The position numbers and the translations under genes were made by a program. Shown one piece after another: positions 17,349 to 27,180 of a stretch of DNA of 64,000 nucleotides. Source of the DNA: Chitinophagaceae bacterium (GTDB lineage: Bacteria > Bacteroidota > Bacteroidia > Chitinophagales > Chitinophagaceae); assembly GCA_017307735.1 (NCBI GenBank), contig JAFKGR010000004.1:1-64000 (forward strand), read 5' to 3'. Under the pieces are notes generated by a model. That model did no database searches and was not told the origin of the DNA. It was given only the letters and a program-made list of their open reading frames with translations. How positions within the stretch are numbered: position 1 is the first letter of the stretch; each line of letters opens with the position of its first letter.

Positions 17349-18026
17349 ATGAAATTCGGCGTTGTTATTTTTCCCGGTTCCAATTGTGACAGGGATATAG
17401 TCCATGCTCTTGAAGATATGGAGTTGCAGGTGACAACCATTTGGCACAAAGAATCGGATCTTTCTTCTTTTGATAAAAATGATTGTATTGTTCTTCCGGG
17501 CGGATTCAGTTTTGGTGATTATCTGCGTTGTGGGAGTATTGCCAGGTTTAGTCCGGTTATGGAAAGTATAATCCATTTTGCAAAGAGAGGAGGCAGGGTT
17601 TTGGGAATTTGCAATGGATTCCAAATTCTGTGTGAAAGCGGGTTGTTGCCCGGTGTCCTTTTGCAAAATGAAAACAATAAATTCGTCTGCAGGAATATTT
17701 TTATACGGTCAGAAAGGAGTGGCAGGGTATTCCAAATTCCTATAGCCCATGGCGAAGGCCGCTATCACATAGATCAGAATGGCCTTGAAGAATTAAAAAG
17801 GAACAATCAGATTCTGTTTAGATATTGTAATGAGCAGGGTGAAGTAGCTGATGAATTCATCCCTAATGGATCTCTGGATGCGATTGCGGGCATTTGTAAT
17901 AAAGAAGGAAATGTAATTGGCATGATGCCACATCCCGAGAGGGCCTGCAATACGCTGCTTGGAAATACTGCCGGAAGGGAGCTTCTCAGTGAATTGGTAT
18001 CCCTGGGAAAGTTACAAATGGCATGA
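17349..18026 (+). CDS. purQ: Phosphoribosylformylglycinamidine synthase subunit PurQ
   Basis: This 225-aa class I glutamine amidotransferase subunit releases ammonia for FGAM synthesis in purine biosynthesis. The nucleophile is Cys88 in L-G-I-C-N-G-F-Q. The triad is completed by His195 and Glu197 in M-P-H-P-E-R. The N-terminal F-P-G-S-N-C-D-R-D motif is typical of PurQ. Its presence as a separate small subunit implies that PurL and PurS are encoded elsewhere. It has its own promoter and converges on a sigma factor gene. Confidence 0.93.
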   Translation: MKFGVVIFPGSNCDRDIVHALEDMELQVTTIWHKESDLSSFDKNDCIVLPGGFSFGDYLRCGSIARFSPVMESIIHFAKRGGRVLGICNGFQILCESGLLPGVLLQNENNKFVCRNIFIRSERSGRVFQIPIAHGEGRYHIDQNGLEELKRNNQILFRYCNEQGEVADEFIPNGSLDAIAGICNKEGNVIGMMPHPERACNTLLGNTAGRELLSELVSLGKLQMA

Positions 18027-18082
18027 CAAACCCCTTCAGATAATGTCTTACTTGATTGTAAACGTTTCCTGAAAAGGATTTG

Positions 18083-18109
18083 AAAAAAATCCCCCATTGA
18101 AGGGGGATT
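18083..18109 (-). terminator. Terminator of the ECF sigma factor gene
   Basis: GGGGGATT (102-109 of the 18100s) and AATCCCCC (18088-18095) pair perfectly around ATTGAA. Read on the minus strand the stem is followed by TTTTTTT (18083-18089). It lies just past the sigma gene stop. Confidence 0.8.
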
Positions 18110-18115
18110 AATCAT

Positions 18116-18697
18116 TTAAAGGGCAATTTGTTTTTCAGTCATTATTTTCCTGAGGTTGATAAGGCCATACCGCATGCGCCCAAGCGCTGTGTTAATACTG
18201 CAATTGGTAATCTTTGCAATTTCCTTAAAACTCAGTTCACCAAAATGTCTCATAATAATGACTTCTCTTTGATCTGAAGGAAGCATGTCGAGCATTTCAC
18301 CTACACGGGAATTACTTTGGCGTTGAATCATTTTTTCCTCCGCTCCTGCTTCGGAAAAATTCAGCACTTCGAAAATGTCCCTGTCGTCGCTGGTCTTGAT
18401 AGCCGGGCGACGTTTTACTTTTCTGAAATGGTCAACACATAAATTGTGAGCGATTCTCATCACCCAGGGTAAGAATTTTCCTTCATCAGTATATCTTCCT
18501 GTGTGAAGGGTGTCGATAACCTTGATGAAAGTGTCCTGAAAAAGATCCTCAGCCAGGTATTTGTCTCTTACCAGAAGCAAAATGGAAGTGAAGATTTTTT
18601 CTTTGTAGCGATCAATGAGAACGGTTAGGGATTCGGAATCTCCTTCGAGATACATCTGGATCAATGTGTGATCCGGATAGGATTGTACGGCTTTCAT
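18116..18697 (-). CDS. ECF-type RNA polymerase sigma factor
   Basis: This 193-aa sigma factor has region 2 at about 20-90, with D-L-F-Q-D-T-F-I-K-V and W-V-M-R-I-A-H-N. Region 4 lies at about 130-185, with L-P-S-D-Q-R-E-V-I-I-M-R-H and F-K-E-I-A-K-I-T-N-C-S-I-N-T-A-L-G-R-M. It is a group 4 sigma-70 member. No anti-sigma gene is adjacent; uvrA is divergent and purQ convergent. The regulon cannot be inferred. Confidence 0.9.
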   Translation of the reverse strand: MKAVQSYPDHTLIQMYLEGDSESLTVLIDRYKEKIFTSILLLVRDKYLAEDLFQDTFIKVIDTLHTGRYTDEGKFLPWVMRIAHNLCVDHFRKVKRRPAIKTSDDRDIFEVLNFSEAGAEEKMIQRQSNSRVGEMLDMLPSDQREVIIMRHFGELSFKEIAKITNCSINTALGRMRYGLINLRKIMTEKQIAL

Positions 18698-18901
18698 AAA
18701 CTGTTAAGTTTTTGATTTAGGATAATTGTGTAAGCCAATTAAGAGAAAGGGAAAAATTCTTATGCGCAGTGCATCAGGTTTTTCATGCTTTCAGGAAATT
18801 GGAGATGCTAAGATTATACAAAAATTTTATTCTTCCAAATTTTTTTTGAAATTTTTTGGAAAACACAATTTTGATTCCTTACAGGCGCGCACTCAATTGA
18901 T

Positions 18902-18909
18902 TAATTTTG
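18902..18909 (+). promoter_or_regulatory. -7 box (TAATTTTG) for uvrA
   Basis: This is an exact TAnnTTTG match ending 10 nt before the chosen ATG at 18920, which would give a leader of only a few bases. A TTTG at 18870-18873 is 28 nt upstream, farther than usual. Confidence 0.5.
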
Positions 18910-18919
18910 CAAATAATAA

Positions 18920-21763
18920 ATGATGGTAAAAAATAAGGTATCTCCGTTTAAAAGTCAGGCTAAACAAAAACATCTCAAAGATATTTTTATCAAGGGTGCC
19001 CGCATACACAATCTGAAAAATATTGATGTATCCATACCCAGAAATAAATTCACTGTGGTGACGGGTGTGTCGGGTTCGGGAAAGTCATCTCTCGCTATTG
19101 ATACCTTATTTGCCGAAGGGCAACGCAGATATGCTGAAAGCCTCAGTGCATATGCACGCCAGTTTGTAGCAAGAATGACCAAGCCCGATGTGGATTATAT
19201 AGAAAACCTTTGCCCGGCGATTGCGATCGAACAAAAAGTGATAAGCCGTACGCCACGGTCCACGGTTGGAAGCCTTACTGAGATTTATGATTACCTCAGA
19301 CTGTTATACTCGAGAATCGGGCACACTTTTTCCCCGGTGAGTGGCCGTGAGGTGAAGAAAGACGATGTGGGAGATGTGGTGAAATTTATCAATGAACTCA
19401 AAACCGGAGATAAGGTTTTATTGCTGATCCCGTTTGAGAAGGGAAATAAACATGCCGGCACCAATGAACTGAATATTCTGCTTCAGAAAGGATTCTCCAG
19501 GTTATATGCGGAGAAAGAAGTTTTTTTTATTGAGGATTTAATTCAGCAAAACAACGCAGGAACCTGGATTCAAAAACACCAACCTTATGTTTTGGTAGAT
19601 CGTTTTGTGGTGAAAGATTTTTCAGAAGATGATAATCATAGAATTTCCGATTCTGTGGGTACTGCTTTTTTTGAAGGGCTGGGCGAACTTTCTCTTGAGA
19701 TTAACAGCAAAAAAGAAGTAAAGTTTTCGAACCGGTTTGAGCTGGACGGGATCCATTTTGAAGAACCCATTCCCAACCTTTTTTCATTCAACAATCCTTA
19801 TGGAGCCTGCCCTGTATGCGAAGGATTTTCTCAAATACTTGGGATAGATCCGGACCTCGTAATTCCAGACAAACGGTTAAGCATATACGAAAATGCCATT
19901 GCACCCTGGAGGGGTGAAAAGCTCGGGAAGTGGAAAGAGAAATTAATAAAATCCGCACCAAATTTTGATTTCCCAATACATAAGCCGATTATGGATCTCA
20001 CCGAAGACCAATATAATCTTTTGTGGACGGGAAATGTATGGTTTCATGGATTGAACGATTTCTTTGATGAGGTTGAAAGAAACCTTTACAAGATTCAATA
20101 CCGGGTTTTGTTAAGCCGCTATCGGGGCAGGACGGTTTGTACTTCATGCAAAGGATATCGCCTCAGGAAAGAAGCGCTTTACGTACAGATAAATGGTAAA
20201 CATATCGGGCAGCTTTGTGAGATGCCTGTAAAAGATCTTACAAAATGGTTTGAGCAGATCAGGTTAAATGAATTTGAACAAAAAGTGGCAGCGAGGATTT
20301 TATACGAAGTAAAAAACCGTCTTCGTATGCTTTGTGATGTCGGGCTTGGGTATCTCACCCTGAACCGCGTGGCAAATACGCTGAGCGGTGGAGAGAGCCA
20401 GCGTATCCAGTTGACAAGGAGCTTAGGAAGTAATTTGTCTGATTCTCTTTATATCCTTGATGAACCATCCATCGGTCTTCATCCACGCGATACCATGAAT
20501 CTGATAAACGTATTGAGGCGTCTTCAACAGTTGGGAAATACGCTGGTTGTGGTTGAGCATGATGAGCTCATCATGAAAAATGCAGACAACATCATTGACA
20601 TGGGCCCCCGGGCAAGTTATCTTGGGGGACAGGTTGTTGCCCAGGGAAATTTTGAAGAGATTAAAAATAATCCGGAAAGTCTGACAGGACAATATTTAAC
20701 TAAGAAATTATCTATCACCCCACCGGCTAAGGTCAGGAAATGGACACGGTCGATAAAAGTGGAAGGGGCCAGGCAAAATAATTTGAAAGATATAGATGTT
20801 GTGTTTCCGTTGAATGTACTCAACGTAGTGACCGGTGTAAGTGGAAGCGGAAAAACGACTCTCGTAAAACAGGTCCTTTATAATGCGCTGAAAAGGTTGA
20901 AAGGAGAACCAGTTGAAAAGGTTGGTTTGCACAAAAAGATTTCTGGAGATATCGATCTGATTTCCCAAATTGAGCTGGTTGATCAAAACCCAATTGGTAA
21001 ATCTGCAAGATCCAATCCGGTTACCTACATCAAAGCGTATGATGAGATTCGGGATCTTTTCAGCAGGCAGCCCCTTTCTAAAATCAGAGGTTATCAGCCA
21101 AAACATTTTTCGTTTAATGTGGACGGAGGCAGGTGTGATGCATGCAAGGGGGAAGGGGAACAGGTAGTTGAAATGCAGTTCCTGGCCGATGTGCATTTAA
21201 CCTGTGAGGTTTGCCATGGAACACGTTTCAAATCCGAAATTCTGGAAGTAACAGTTGGCGGGAAAAATATTTCCGATGTGCTGGATATGAGCGTTGATGA
21301 GGCCATAAAATTTTTTGAAGGACTGCCTGAATCCAAGAAACAAGGCCCGGTTTCAGGAAAAACCGTTGCAGAGAAACTAATGCCCTTGCAGGATGTAGGG
21401 TTGGGTTATATCAAATTGGGTCAATCCAGCAATACCCTGTCGGGAGGAGAAGCCCAAAGGGTTAAGCTGGCATCTTTTCTCGGGGTCAGAAATCATCAGA
21501 AAGGCATTCTCTTTATTTTTGATGAACCCACTACCGGGCTTCATTTTCATGATATAAAAAAACTGCTTGACTCTTTCAATGCACTCATTGAACAGGGCCA
21601 CTCTATTATAATCATAGAACACAACCTTGATGTTATCCGTTCGGCCGATTGGGTGATTGATTTGGGTCCCGGAGCCGGCGATGAAGGAGGAAACCTTGTT
21701 TTTGAGGGAATACCAGGGCAACTGTCTGCTGTTAAAAGCTCAGAAACGGGAAAGTTTCTTTAG
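18920..21763 (+). CDS. uvrA: Excinuclease ABC subunit A
   Basis: This 947-aa DNA-damage recognition ATPase of nucleotide excision repair has two ABC modules. Walker A sequences are G-V-S-G-S-G-K-S (49-56) and G-V-S-G-S-G-K-T in the second half. ABC signatures are L-S-G-G-E-S-Q-R and L-S-G-G-E-A-Q-R. Cys pairs C-P-V-C/C-T-S-C and C-D-A-C/C-E-V-C form the zinc fingers. The length is normal for UvrA. ATG at 18920 is chosen, with an alternative at 18923 (the protein begins M-M). It is divergent from the sigma factor gene. Confidence 0.95.
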   Translation: MMVKNKVSPFKSQAKQKHLKDIFIKGARIHNLKNIDVSIPRNKFTVVTGVSGSGKSSLAIDTLFAEGQRRYAESLSAYARQFVARMTKPDVDYIENLCPAIAIEQKVISRTPRSTVGSLTEIYDYLRLLYSRIGHTFSPVSGREVKKDDVGDVVKFINELKTGDKVLLLIPFEKGNKHAGTNELNILLQKGFSRLYAEKEVFFIEDLIQQNNAGTWIQKHQPYVLVDRFVVKDFSEDDNHRISDSVGTAFFEGLGELSLEINSKKEVKFSNRFELDGIHFEEPIPNLFSFNNPYGACPVCEGFSQILGIDPDLVIPDKRLSIYENAIAPWRGEKLGKWKEKLIKSAPNFDFPIHKPIMDLTEDQYNLLWTGNVWFHGLNDFFDEVERNLYKIQYRVLLSRYRGRTVCTSCKGYRLRKEALYVQINGKHIGQLCEMPVKDLTKWFEQIRLNEFEQKVAARILYEVKNRLRMLCDVGLGYLTLNRVANTLSGGESQRIQLTRSLGSNLSDSLYILDEPSIGLHPRDTMNLINVLRRLQQLGNTLVVVEHDELIMKNADNIIDMGPRASYLGGQVVAQGNFEEIKNNPESLTGQYLTKKLSITPPAKVRKWTRSIKVEGARQNNLKDIDVVFPLNVLNVVTGVSGSGKTTLVKQVLYNALKRLKGEPVEKVGLHKKISGDIDLISQIELVDQNPIGKSARSNPVTYIKAYDEIRDLFSRQPLSKIRGYQPKHFSFNVDGGRCDACKGEGEQVVEMQFLADVHLTCEVCHGTRFKSEILEVTVGGKNISDVLDMSVDEAIKFFEGLPESKKQGPVSGKTVAEKLMPLQDVGLGYIKLGQSSNTLSGGEAQRVKLASFLGVRNHQKGILFIFDEPTTGLHFHDIKKLLDSFNALIEQGHSIIIIEHNLDVIRSADWVIDLGPGAGDEGGNLVFEGIPGQLSAVKSSETGKFL

Positions 21764-22277
21764 CATTTTTATTTGCCAGCCACTATGTGTTTGTGTAACC
21801 AAAAAATATTTAGATCTCCCGAAATTTGGTTTTTTCTACACGAATACTTTCTACACGGAGGGAAAATTGCAATAATTCTTTAAATGATATCCGGGAATTG
21901 GATTTTCGTGCCAAAATGTAGAAAATAGCCATTAATGTCCCTGATTGTCATGCGATTCTATAAGCGGAGTTTATTCATGCCGGACGGTTATTTCTCATTA
22001 TAATTTATATAAATATATTGTTAAATAAAAATTTAGAGAAAGATTAATTATACTTTGGAGCTATTAGACATTTAATTATTTTCTATAAAATTATTTATAT
22101 GATATATTAATAAACATCAAGAATATTAAACAATATTTAATTAAAGAGTAGATACAAAATGAAAATTTTAATTGAGATATGCAGCGTTTGAATTAAAATT
22201 GCTGCCTGTAACAGAAGCCAGTAAAAATATTTTTAAATACCTCTGGCTACTAAAGACCACATTTTAAAAATCAACAC
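21764..22277 (+). promoter_or_regulatory. 514-bp AT-rich leader region of the SusC/SusD operon
   Basis: There is no coding frame of note. The segment 21990-22190 is extremely AT-rich. A near-match to the -7 box (TATACTTTGG, around 22050) is a candidate promoter and would leave a leader of about 220 nt. Close to the start codon AGCCAG (22216-22221) can pair with CTGGCT (22243-22248) across an A/T loop. That could affect translation of the SusC gene. No riboswitch class or ECF-specific motif was recognised. Confidence 0.4.
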
Positions 22278-25200
22278 ATGAGAAGATTCTTATTGCTTTT
22301 GGCAATGCTGTTTTTTATTGGAGGATCGGCATTTGCCCAGGAAAGAACCGTATCTGGTAGAGTAGTGACTACCGACGGTACTCCATTGCAGGGTATTACA
22401 GTTCAGGTAAAAGGTACTCATAATGCAGTTGCTACAAATTCATCTGGTGAATTTACTTTAACAACTTCAAATGGTTCGACGATTGTATTAACAGGAGTCG
22501 GATTCCAGTCACAAGAGATTAAAGTTGGCGGAAGAAGTGAGTTTACAATCGTTCTACAATCGAATACTAAGACCCTTGAGCAAGTTGTGGTAACAGCATT
22601 AGGAATAACAAGGACTGCAAAAGAAATTGGTTATTCTACTGCGAACATATCCCCCACCGAAATTACAGAAGGCAAATCCTTTAATTTGGGTGAAGCCCTG
22701 ACTAATAAAGTTGCAGGGTTGACCGTTTATAACACAAGTGCGGGAGTTAACTCCTCCCCGCGTATAGTTTTACGTGGTATAAGGTCAATGACTGGAGATA
22801 ATACTGCTTTAGTTGTTTTGGATGGAGTGCCAGTACCATCAAATACACTAACCTATCTCAATCCAAATGATGTGCAGGACATTAGTATAATGAAAGGTGG
22901 ACAGGCTGCAACTCTATATGGATCTGACGGGGTGAATGGAGCTATAATAATTACTACGAAAAAAGGAAGCAAGAGACCAGAAATCAGTTTCTCAAATTCC
23001 TATAACGTCGAAAAGCTTGCATACTTACCCAAGTTTCAAACCGAGAATGGTTCAGGCTCTGCCTATGGTGCTGATGCGCAAGAAGATTACCACCCCGCAG
23101 AAAATCAACAGTACGGGCCAGGTTTTGATGGGAGTATTCGTTTCCCGGGCAGGGTACAACAAGATGGGTCTTTCTTAACATTCCCATTTTCTTATATACC
23201 CGGTATGCATGAAAGCTTTTGGAATACTGGTCATACCAATCAATCAGATTTTTCATATCGTGCAGGGAATGATAAAAGTAATATTTATACCTCATTTCAA
23301 AGGGTACAAACAAACGGGATCGTACCTGAAGACGAATATGAAAGAAATTCATTTCGCTTCAATGCCTCCAATACTTTTGATCGATTAACTATTAGTTTCG
23401 ATGCAACATATACTTGGGATAAATCAAATAAGACCACAACGGATTATTATTTTTATACTCTTAATGTTCCGGGTTGGATACCGATCACAGATTTTAGAGA
23501 TTGGAAAAACAAACCTTTTGGTGATCCTAACAGCTATTTTAACGATTATTATTATAATCCATTCTGGATGCTTGACAATAACAGGAGTTTTGGTAGAAAT
23601 CATTATTTTAATGGTAATATTACCGCCAAGTTTAAAATTACCAACGAACTCAATATAACGGCGAGGGTTGGAACTGCAAATACTGAATTTCAAGCTACAA
23701 GTTCTGCAAACCCATGGACTTTTAGTCAGTGGGCATCGAGTTATGCATATATGACGGGTTATAACGAAGATTATGATTATTTCCTTACAGGGTTAGGTTA
23801 CAATAAAGCGAAGAGTGTTATTCCCGGAGGTTTGGGAGAATCCTATAGTAATGGAAACCGCATTAATAGTGATCTTTTCCTTACGTATAATAAGAAATTC
23901 AATAATTTCTCCCTGCAAACAATTTTAGGAAACAATATTCAGGTTAGAAAATCCAAAAATATTGGGGTCTCCACCGGAGCCCTTGCATTTCCAGACTTTT
24001 TCAACTTTGTAAATTCAGAGACTGGTTTGTATAATGGCTCAAACAGTATAAGTGAGCAGCGAAAGACAGGCGGATATGCTGATGCTACTGCAGGTTATAA
24101 AGGATTCTTGTTCATTCACGGAACAGCACGTCATGACTGGACGTCCGTATTCTACAAACCAGGGCGTAAAGCTGACCTGTACCAATATACGACATGGGGA
24201 GCTGATGTTTCCTTTTCTTTGTTGGATGCATTTCATTACAATAATAATATTCTCAACTTCGCTAAAATTCGTGCAAGCTTCAACAAAAACAGGAATGATA
24301 ATATAGGTCCATACCAACTTGATCAGGTATATAATTTTGCTTCGGGATTTCCTTTTTCAAGTACTGGGTTGACAGGTATGTCTATAGGAGGAACATTACC
24401 CTTTTCAACATTATCCGCCGAAAAGGTAACTTCTACCGAAGTTGGAACAGAATTGGGATTTCTCCAAAACAGAGTAATGTTAAATGTTTCATACTATAGG
24501 CAGATTGCTGACCAGCAGATACTTACTGCACAAGTTTCACCTACTACAGGGATACAGAACATATTAACGAACGCAGCAAGGGTTAACAATCACGGTATTG
24601 AAGCATCATTAAAAACAAACCTCATTCGCAATAGGGATTGGAATCTGAACGTAGATTTCAATTGGTCATATAACACCAATAAAGTTACCACTTTGTATGT
24701 GGATGGATTTTCATCACTATTATATCAATCAAATGGTAATTTAAACCTGGTTGCTGAAAAGGATCAGATGTTTCCATATCTGAAAGTAACATCGTTTGAA
24801 AGGGATTCTGCAACCGGGAAGATTATTATTGACCCCTCCACAGGTTGGCCAGTTAAAGCATCCGGACTTATGGGAGTGGGTAATACCATGCCTAAAACCA
24901 CATTTGGAACAAATTTAAATCTGTCTTGGAAAGGGTTTACACTCACGGGTAATATTGAGTACAGAGGAGGCTATGTAATTTATAATGATCTTGGGGAAGA
25001 TATGATGTTTTCAGGTACAACAGCTATTAGTACAATTATGCATAGACAACAATTTGTTTGGCCTAATTCTGTTTATCTTGATGCATCCAGCAATAAATAT
25101 GTTGAAAACACAAATTTTGCAACAAGTCAGTATGCAGCTACTTATAATGGATTTGGAGATTTAAGTAATGGCTCAAGTCTGGTAAACACGGGGGAGAGTT

Positions 25201-25466
25201 TTTATAGTTCCGGTGATTTTTGGAAATTACGTTCTTTATCTTTAAGCTATAATTTTGATATGGCAAAGTATGGAAATATTGGGAATGTAATTAAAGGTAT
25301 CACTATAACGGCTTGGGGGCGTAATTTAAAGACATGGTTACCCTCTGATAATTGGTTCACTGATCCTGAATTTTCAAATACCAATGGTAACAGCATTGGA
25401 ATTAACACTACAAGTAATACACCTCCAACAAGGCAATGGGGAGGGACTCTAAGGGTTACTTTTTAA
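22278..25466 (+). CDS. SusC/RagA-family TonB-linked outer-membrane protein
   Basis: This 1062-aa protein has a signal peptide (1-20, ending S-A-F-A-Q). A carboxypeptidase-regulatory-like Ig domain spans about 24-95 (S-G-R-V-V-T-T-D-G-T-P-L-Q-G). The TonB plug spans about 110-230, with V-V-V-T-A-L-G-I-T-R and the SusC signature V-L-R-G-I-R-S-M. A 22-strand-type barrel follows, ending in the terminal Phe of W-G-G-T-L-R-V-T-F. It should form the TonB-driven pore under the SusD lid. It is first of a three-gene operon. No glycoside hydrolase, protease or sensor gene accompanies it, so the imported nutrient is unknown. Confidence 0.95.
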   Translation: MRRFLLLLAMLFFIGGSAFAQERTVSGRVVTTDGTPLQGITVQVKGTHNAVATNSSGEFTLTTSNGSTIVLTGVGFQSQEIKVGGRSEFTIVLQSNTKTLEQVVVTALGITRTAKEIGYSTANISPTEITEGKSFNLGEALTNKVAGLTVYNTSAGVNSSPRIVLRGIRSMTGDNTALVVLDGVPVPSNTLTYLNPNDVQDISIMKGGQAATLYGSDGVNGAIIITTKKGSKRPEISFSNSYNVEKLAYLPKFQTENGSGSAYGADAQEDYHPAENQQYGPGFDGSIRFPGRVQQDGSFLTFPFSYIPGMHESFWNTGHTNQSDFSYRAGNDKSNIYTSFQRVQTNGIVPEDEYERNSFRFNASNTFDRLTISFDATYTWDKSNKTTTDYYFYTLNVPGWIPITDFRDWKNKPFGDPNSYFNDYYYNPFWMLDNNRSFGRNHYFNGNITAKFKITNELNITARVGTANTEFQATSSANPWTFSQWASSYAYMTGYNEDYDYFLTGLGYNKAKSVIPGGLGESYSNGNRINSDLFLTYNKKFNNFSLQTILGNNIQVRKSKNIGVSTGALAFPDFFNFVNSETGLYNGSNSISEQRKTGGYADATAGYKGFLFIHGTARHDWTSVFYKPGRKADLYQYTTWGADVSFSLLDAFHYNNNILNFAKIRASFNKNRNDNIGPYQLDQVYNFASGFPFSSTGLTGMSIGGTLPFSTLSAEKVTSTEVGTELGFLQNRVMLNVSYYRQIADQQILTAQVSPTTGIQNILTNAARVNNHGIEASLKTNLIRNRDWNLNVDFNWSYNTNKVTTLYVDGFSSLLYQSNGNLNLVAEKDQMFPYLKVTSFERDSATGKIIIDPSTGWPVKASGLMGVGNTMPKTTFGTNLNLSWKGFTLTGNIEYRGGYVIYNDLGEDMMFSGTTAISTIMHRQQFVWPNSVYLDASSNKYVENTNFATSQYAATYNGFGDLSNGSSLVNTGESFYSSGDFWKLRSLSLSYNFDMAKYGNIGNVIKGITITAWGRNLKTWLPSDNWFTDPEFSNTNGNSIGINTTSNTPPTRQWGGTLRVTF

Positions 25467-25493
25467 TATACATTTTAAGTTAAAATAACAAAG

Positions 25494-27128
25494 ATGAATT
25501 TTTTAAATAATAAACTTTTTGGGATTCTTACATCTCTCCTATTAATAATATTTGCCGCCACAAGTTGCAAAAAATTCCTTGATGTAAATACAGATCCGAA
25601 TAATTTGACATCCAGTAAGGTGCCATATATTATGACAGGTGCTTTGAGTAACACTGTCCGAATTCAAATTACAAGTAATGTTCATGTCGTTGCAGGTACC
25701 TGGAGCGGTTTTTATGGGCACAGCACAAGCTATACCGGTGGTGGTAACGAAAAGACTTATGTAGTTACCAATACCCAATTCGATTGGATGACTACGATTT
25801 ATGACAATATTTATGATTACCAGAAGGTGATTGAACGGGCGGATGCAGAAGGAGTTGGATTCTGGAAGGACCCCGCAGTAATTATGCAATGTTACGATTA
25901 TGCTCGGTTAGTGGATATTTATGGAGATGTACCATTCACTGATGCCGTACACGATTTATCTAATCTCACGCCTAAATATGATAAGCAGGAGGATATTTAT
26001 GACTCTCTGATTATCAGACTCGATAATGCGATGGCAAGTATGCAGGCTGCATCTTGGCCGACCGCAAGTGATGTTACAAGGCAGGATATTCTTTTTGGAT
26101 TAAACAAAACTGACTGGATACACTTTGCAAATACTCTCAAACTTCGTTTATTGTTACATCAGGATTTTATGGGGACAAGGGATGCTTACATTGTAAGCAA
26201 TGTCCAGTCAACTGCTAATCTCGGTTATTTAGATAAGAATGTAGTTATTCAGCCGGGCTATGCTGCCACAAGCGGTAAATTAAACCCATATTATTCTTTA
26301 TACGGTTTTGATGAATCAAATACAGTCACAACAAACTTTCGGTATAGAAAAATGAACAAAGTGATCATTGATTGGTTAAAAATCACTCATGATGATTACC
26401 GTTTACAAGGATTGGCATGGCCCCAGGGTACTATTGTCACTTCACCATTACCAACATGGCCATCAACTGCAAGTAGCTATACTTATAAAGGGGTACCTAT
26501 GGGTGCAGGATCCGGAGCATCTAATTCTACTTCTTCAGCAATGGGTCCGTTTTATATTCAGAGAGGAGTTACATCAAGCCAGACTGGGCCCTTGGTACTT
26601 TTCACTTTAGCCGAATCTAAGTTTTTGCAAGCTGAAGCTGCTGTAAAATATCCTGCGTTGGCGACTGATCTTGGAGATCCGGCAACAAATTACAATGATG
26701 GGGTACATGCTCACTTTAGGTTAGTGGGAAATATGTGTTACGAAGTGGGGGCAGGTAATATCATAAATAATGCAGGGAATACTCAGGCGGATGCTGCCTA
26801 TTCGGCCTATATAGCTCAACCAATTGCCAATGTGAATTGGGCAGCAAGTTCTGATAAACTAAGAGCGATATTAATTCAGAAATGGGTGTCTTTTGTACAT
26901 ATCAATGGATTGGAAGCCTGGACAGATTACAGGAAATCTTCAGTGACAAATGAGAATGGCCATACGTTTTACAGTGTTCCTCTGGATCCAAGATCACAGG
27001 TGGGAATAGGGAATGAACCTGTGAGAATGATATATCCACAAATTGAATTTACTACCAATGGAAATAATGTGCCTAAAGGAATTGATCACATACAGGATTC
27101 TCCAATTTTTTGGGACGTAAATAATTAA
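25494..27128 (+). CDS. SusD/RagB-family nutrient-binding lipoprotein
   Basis: This 544-aa lipoprotein has a signal peptide with a lipobox at A-A-T-S-C (Cys near residue 25), followed by K-K-F-L-D-V-N-T-D-P-N, the classic SusD start. Internal TPR-like helices and the C-terminal G-I-D-H-I segment fit the SusD-like group-2 family. It should cap the SusC-type channel at the cell surface. It is 27 bp after the SusC gene and clearly cotranscribed. Confidence 0.93.
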   Translation: MNFLNNKLFGILTSLLLIIFAATSCKKFLDVNTDPNNLTSSKVPYIMTGALSNTVRIQITSNVHVVAGTWSGFYGHSTSYTGGGNEKTYVVTNTQFDWMTTIYDNIYDYQKVIERADAEGVGFWKDPAVIMQCYDYARLVDIYGDVPFTDAVHDLSNLTPKYDKQEDIYDSLIIRLDNAMASMQAASWPTASDVTRQDILFGLNKTDWIHFANTLKLRLLLHQDFMGTRDAYIVSNVQSTANLGYLDKNVVIQPGYAATSGKLNPYYSLYGFDESNTVTTNFRYRKMNKVIIDWLKITHDDYRLQGLAWPQGTIVTSPLPTWPSTASSYTYKGVPMGAGSGASNSTSSAMGPFYIQRGVTSSQTGPLVLFTLAESKFLQAEAAVKYPALATDLGDPATNYNDGVHAHFRLVGNMCYEVGAGNIINNAGNTQADAAYSAYIAQPIANVNWAASSDKLRAILIQKWVSFVHINGLEAWTDYRKSSVTNENGHTFYSVPLDPRSQVGIGNEPVRMIYPQIEFTTNGNNVPKGIDHIQDSPIFWDVNN

Positions 27129-27180
27129 TGGACATAAGAATTTTGATTTGAATTTATAATTAATAAAAAAGATACTCATT

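Noticed and set aside
20708..21196. A 162-codon minus-strand frame inside uvrA
   Set aside because: Antisense to the conserved second ATPase module of UvrA with no family features of its own.
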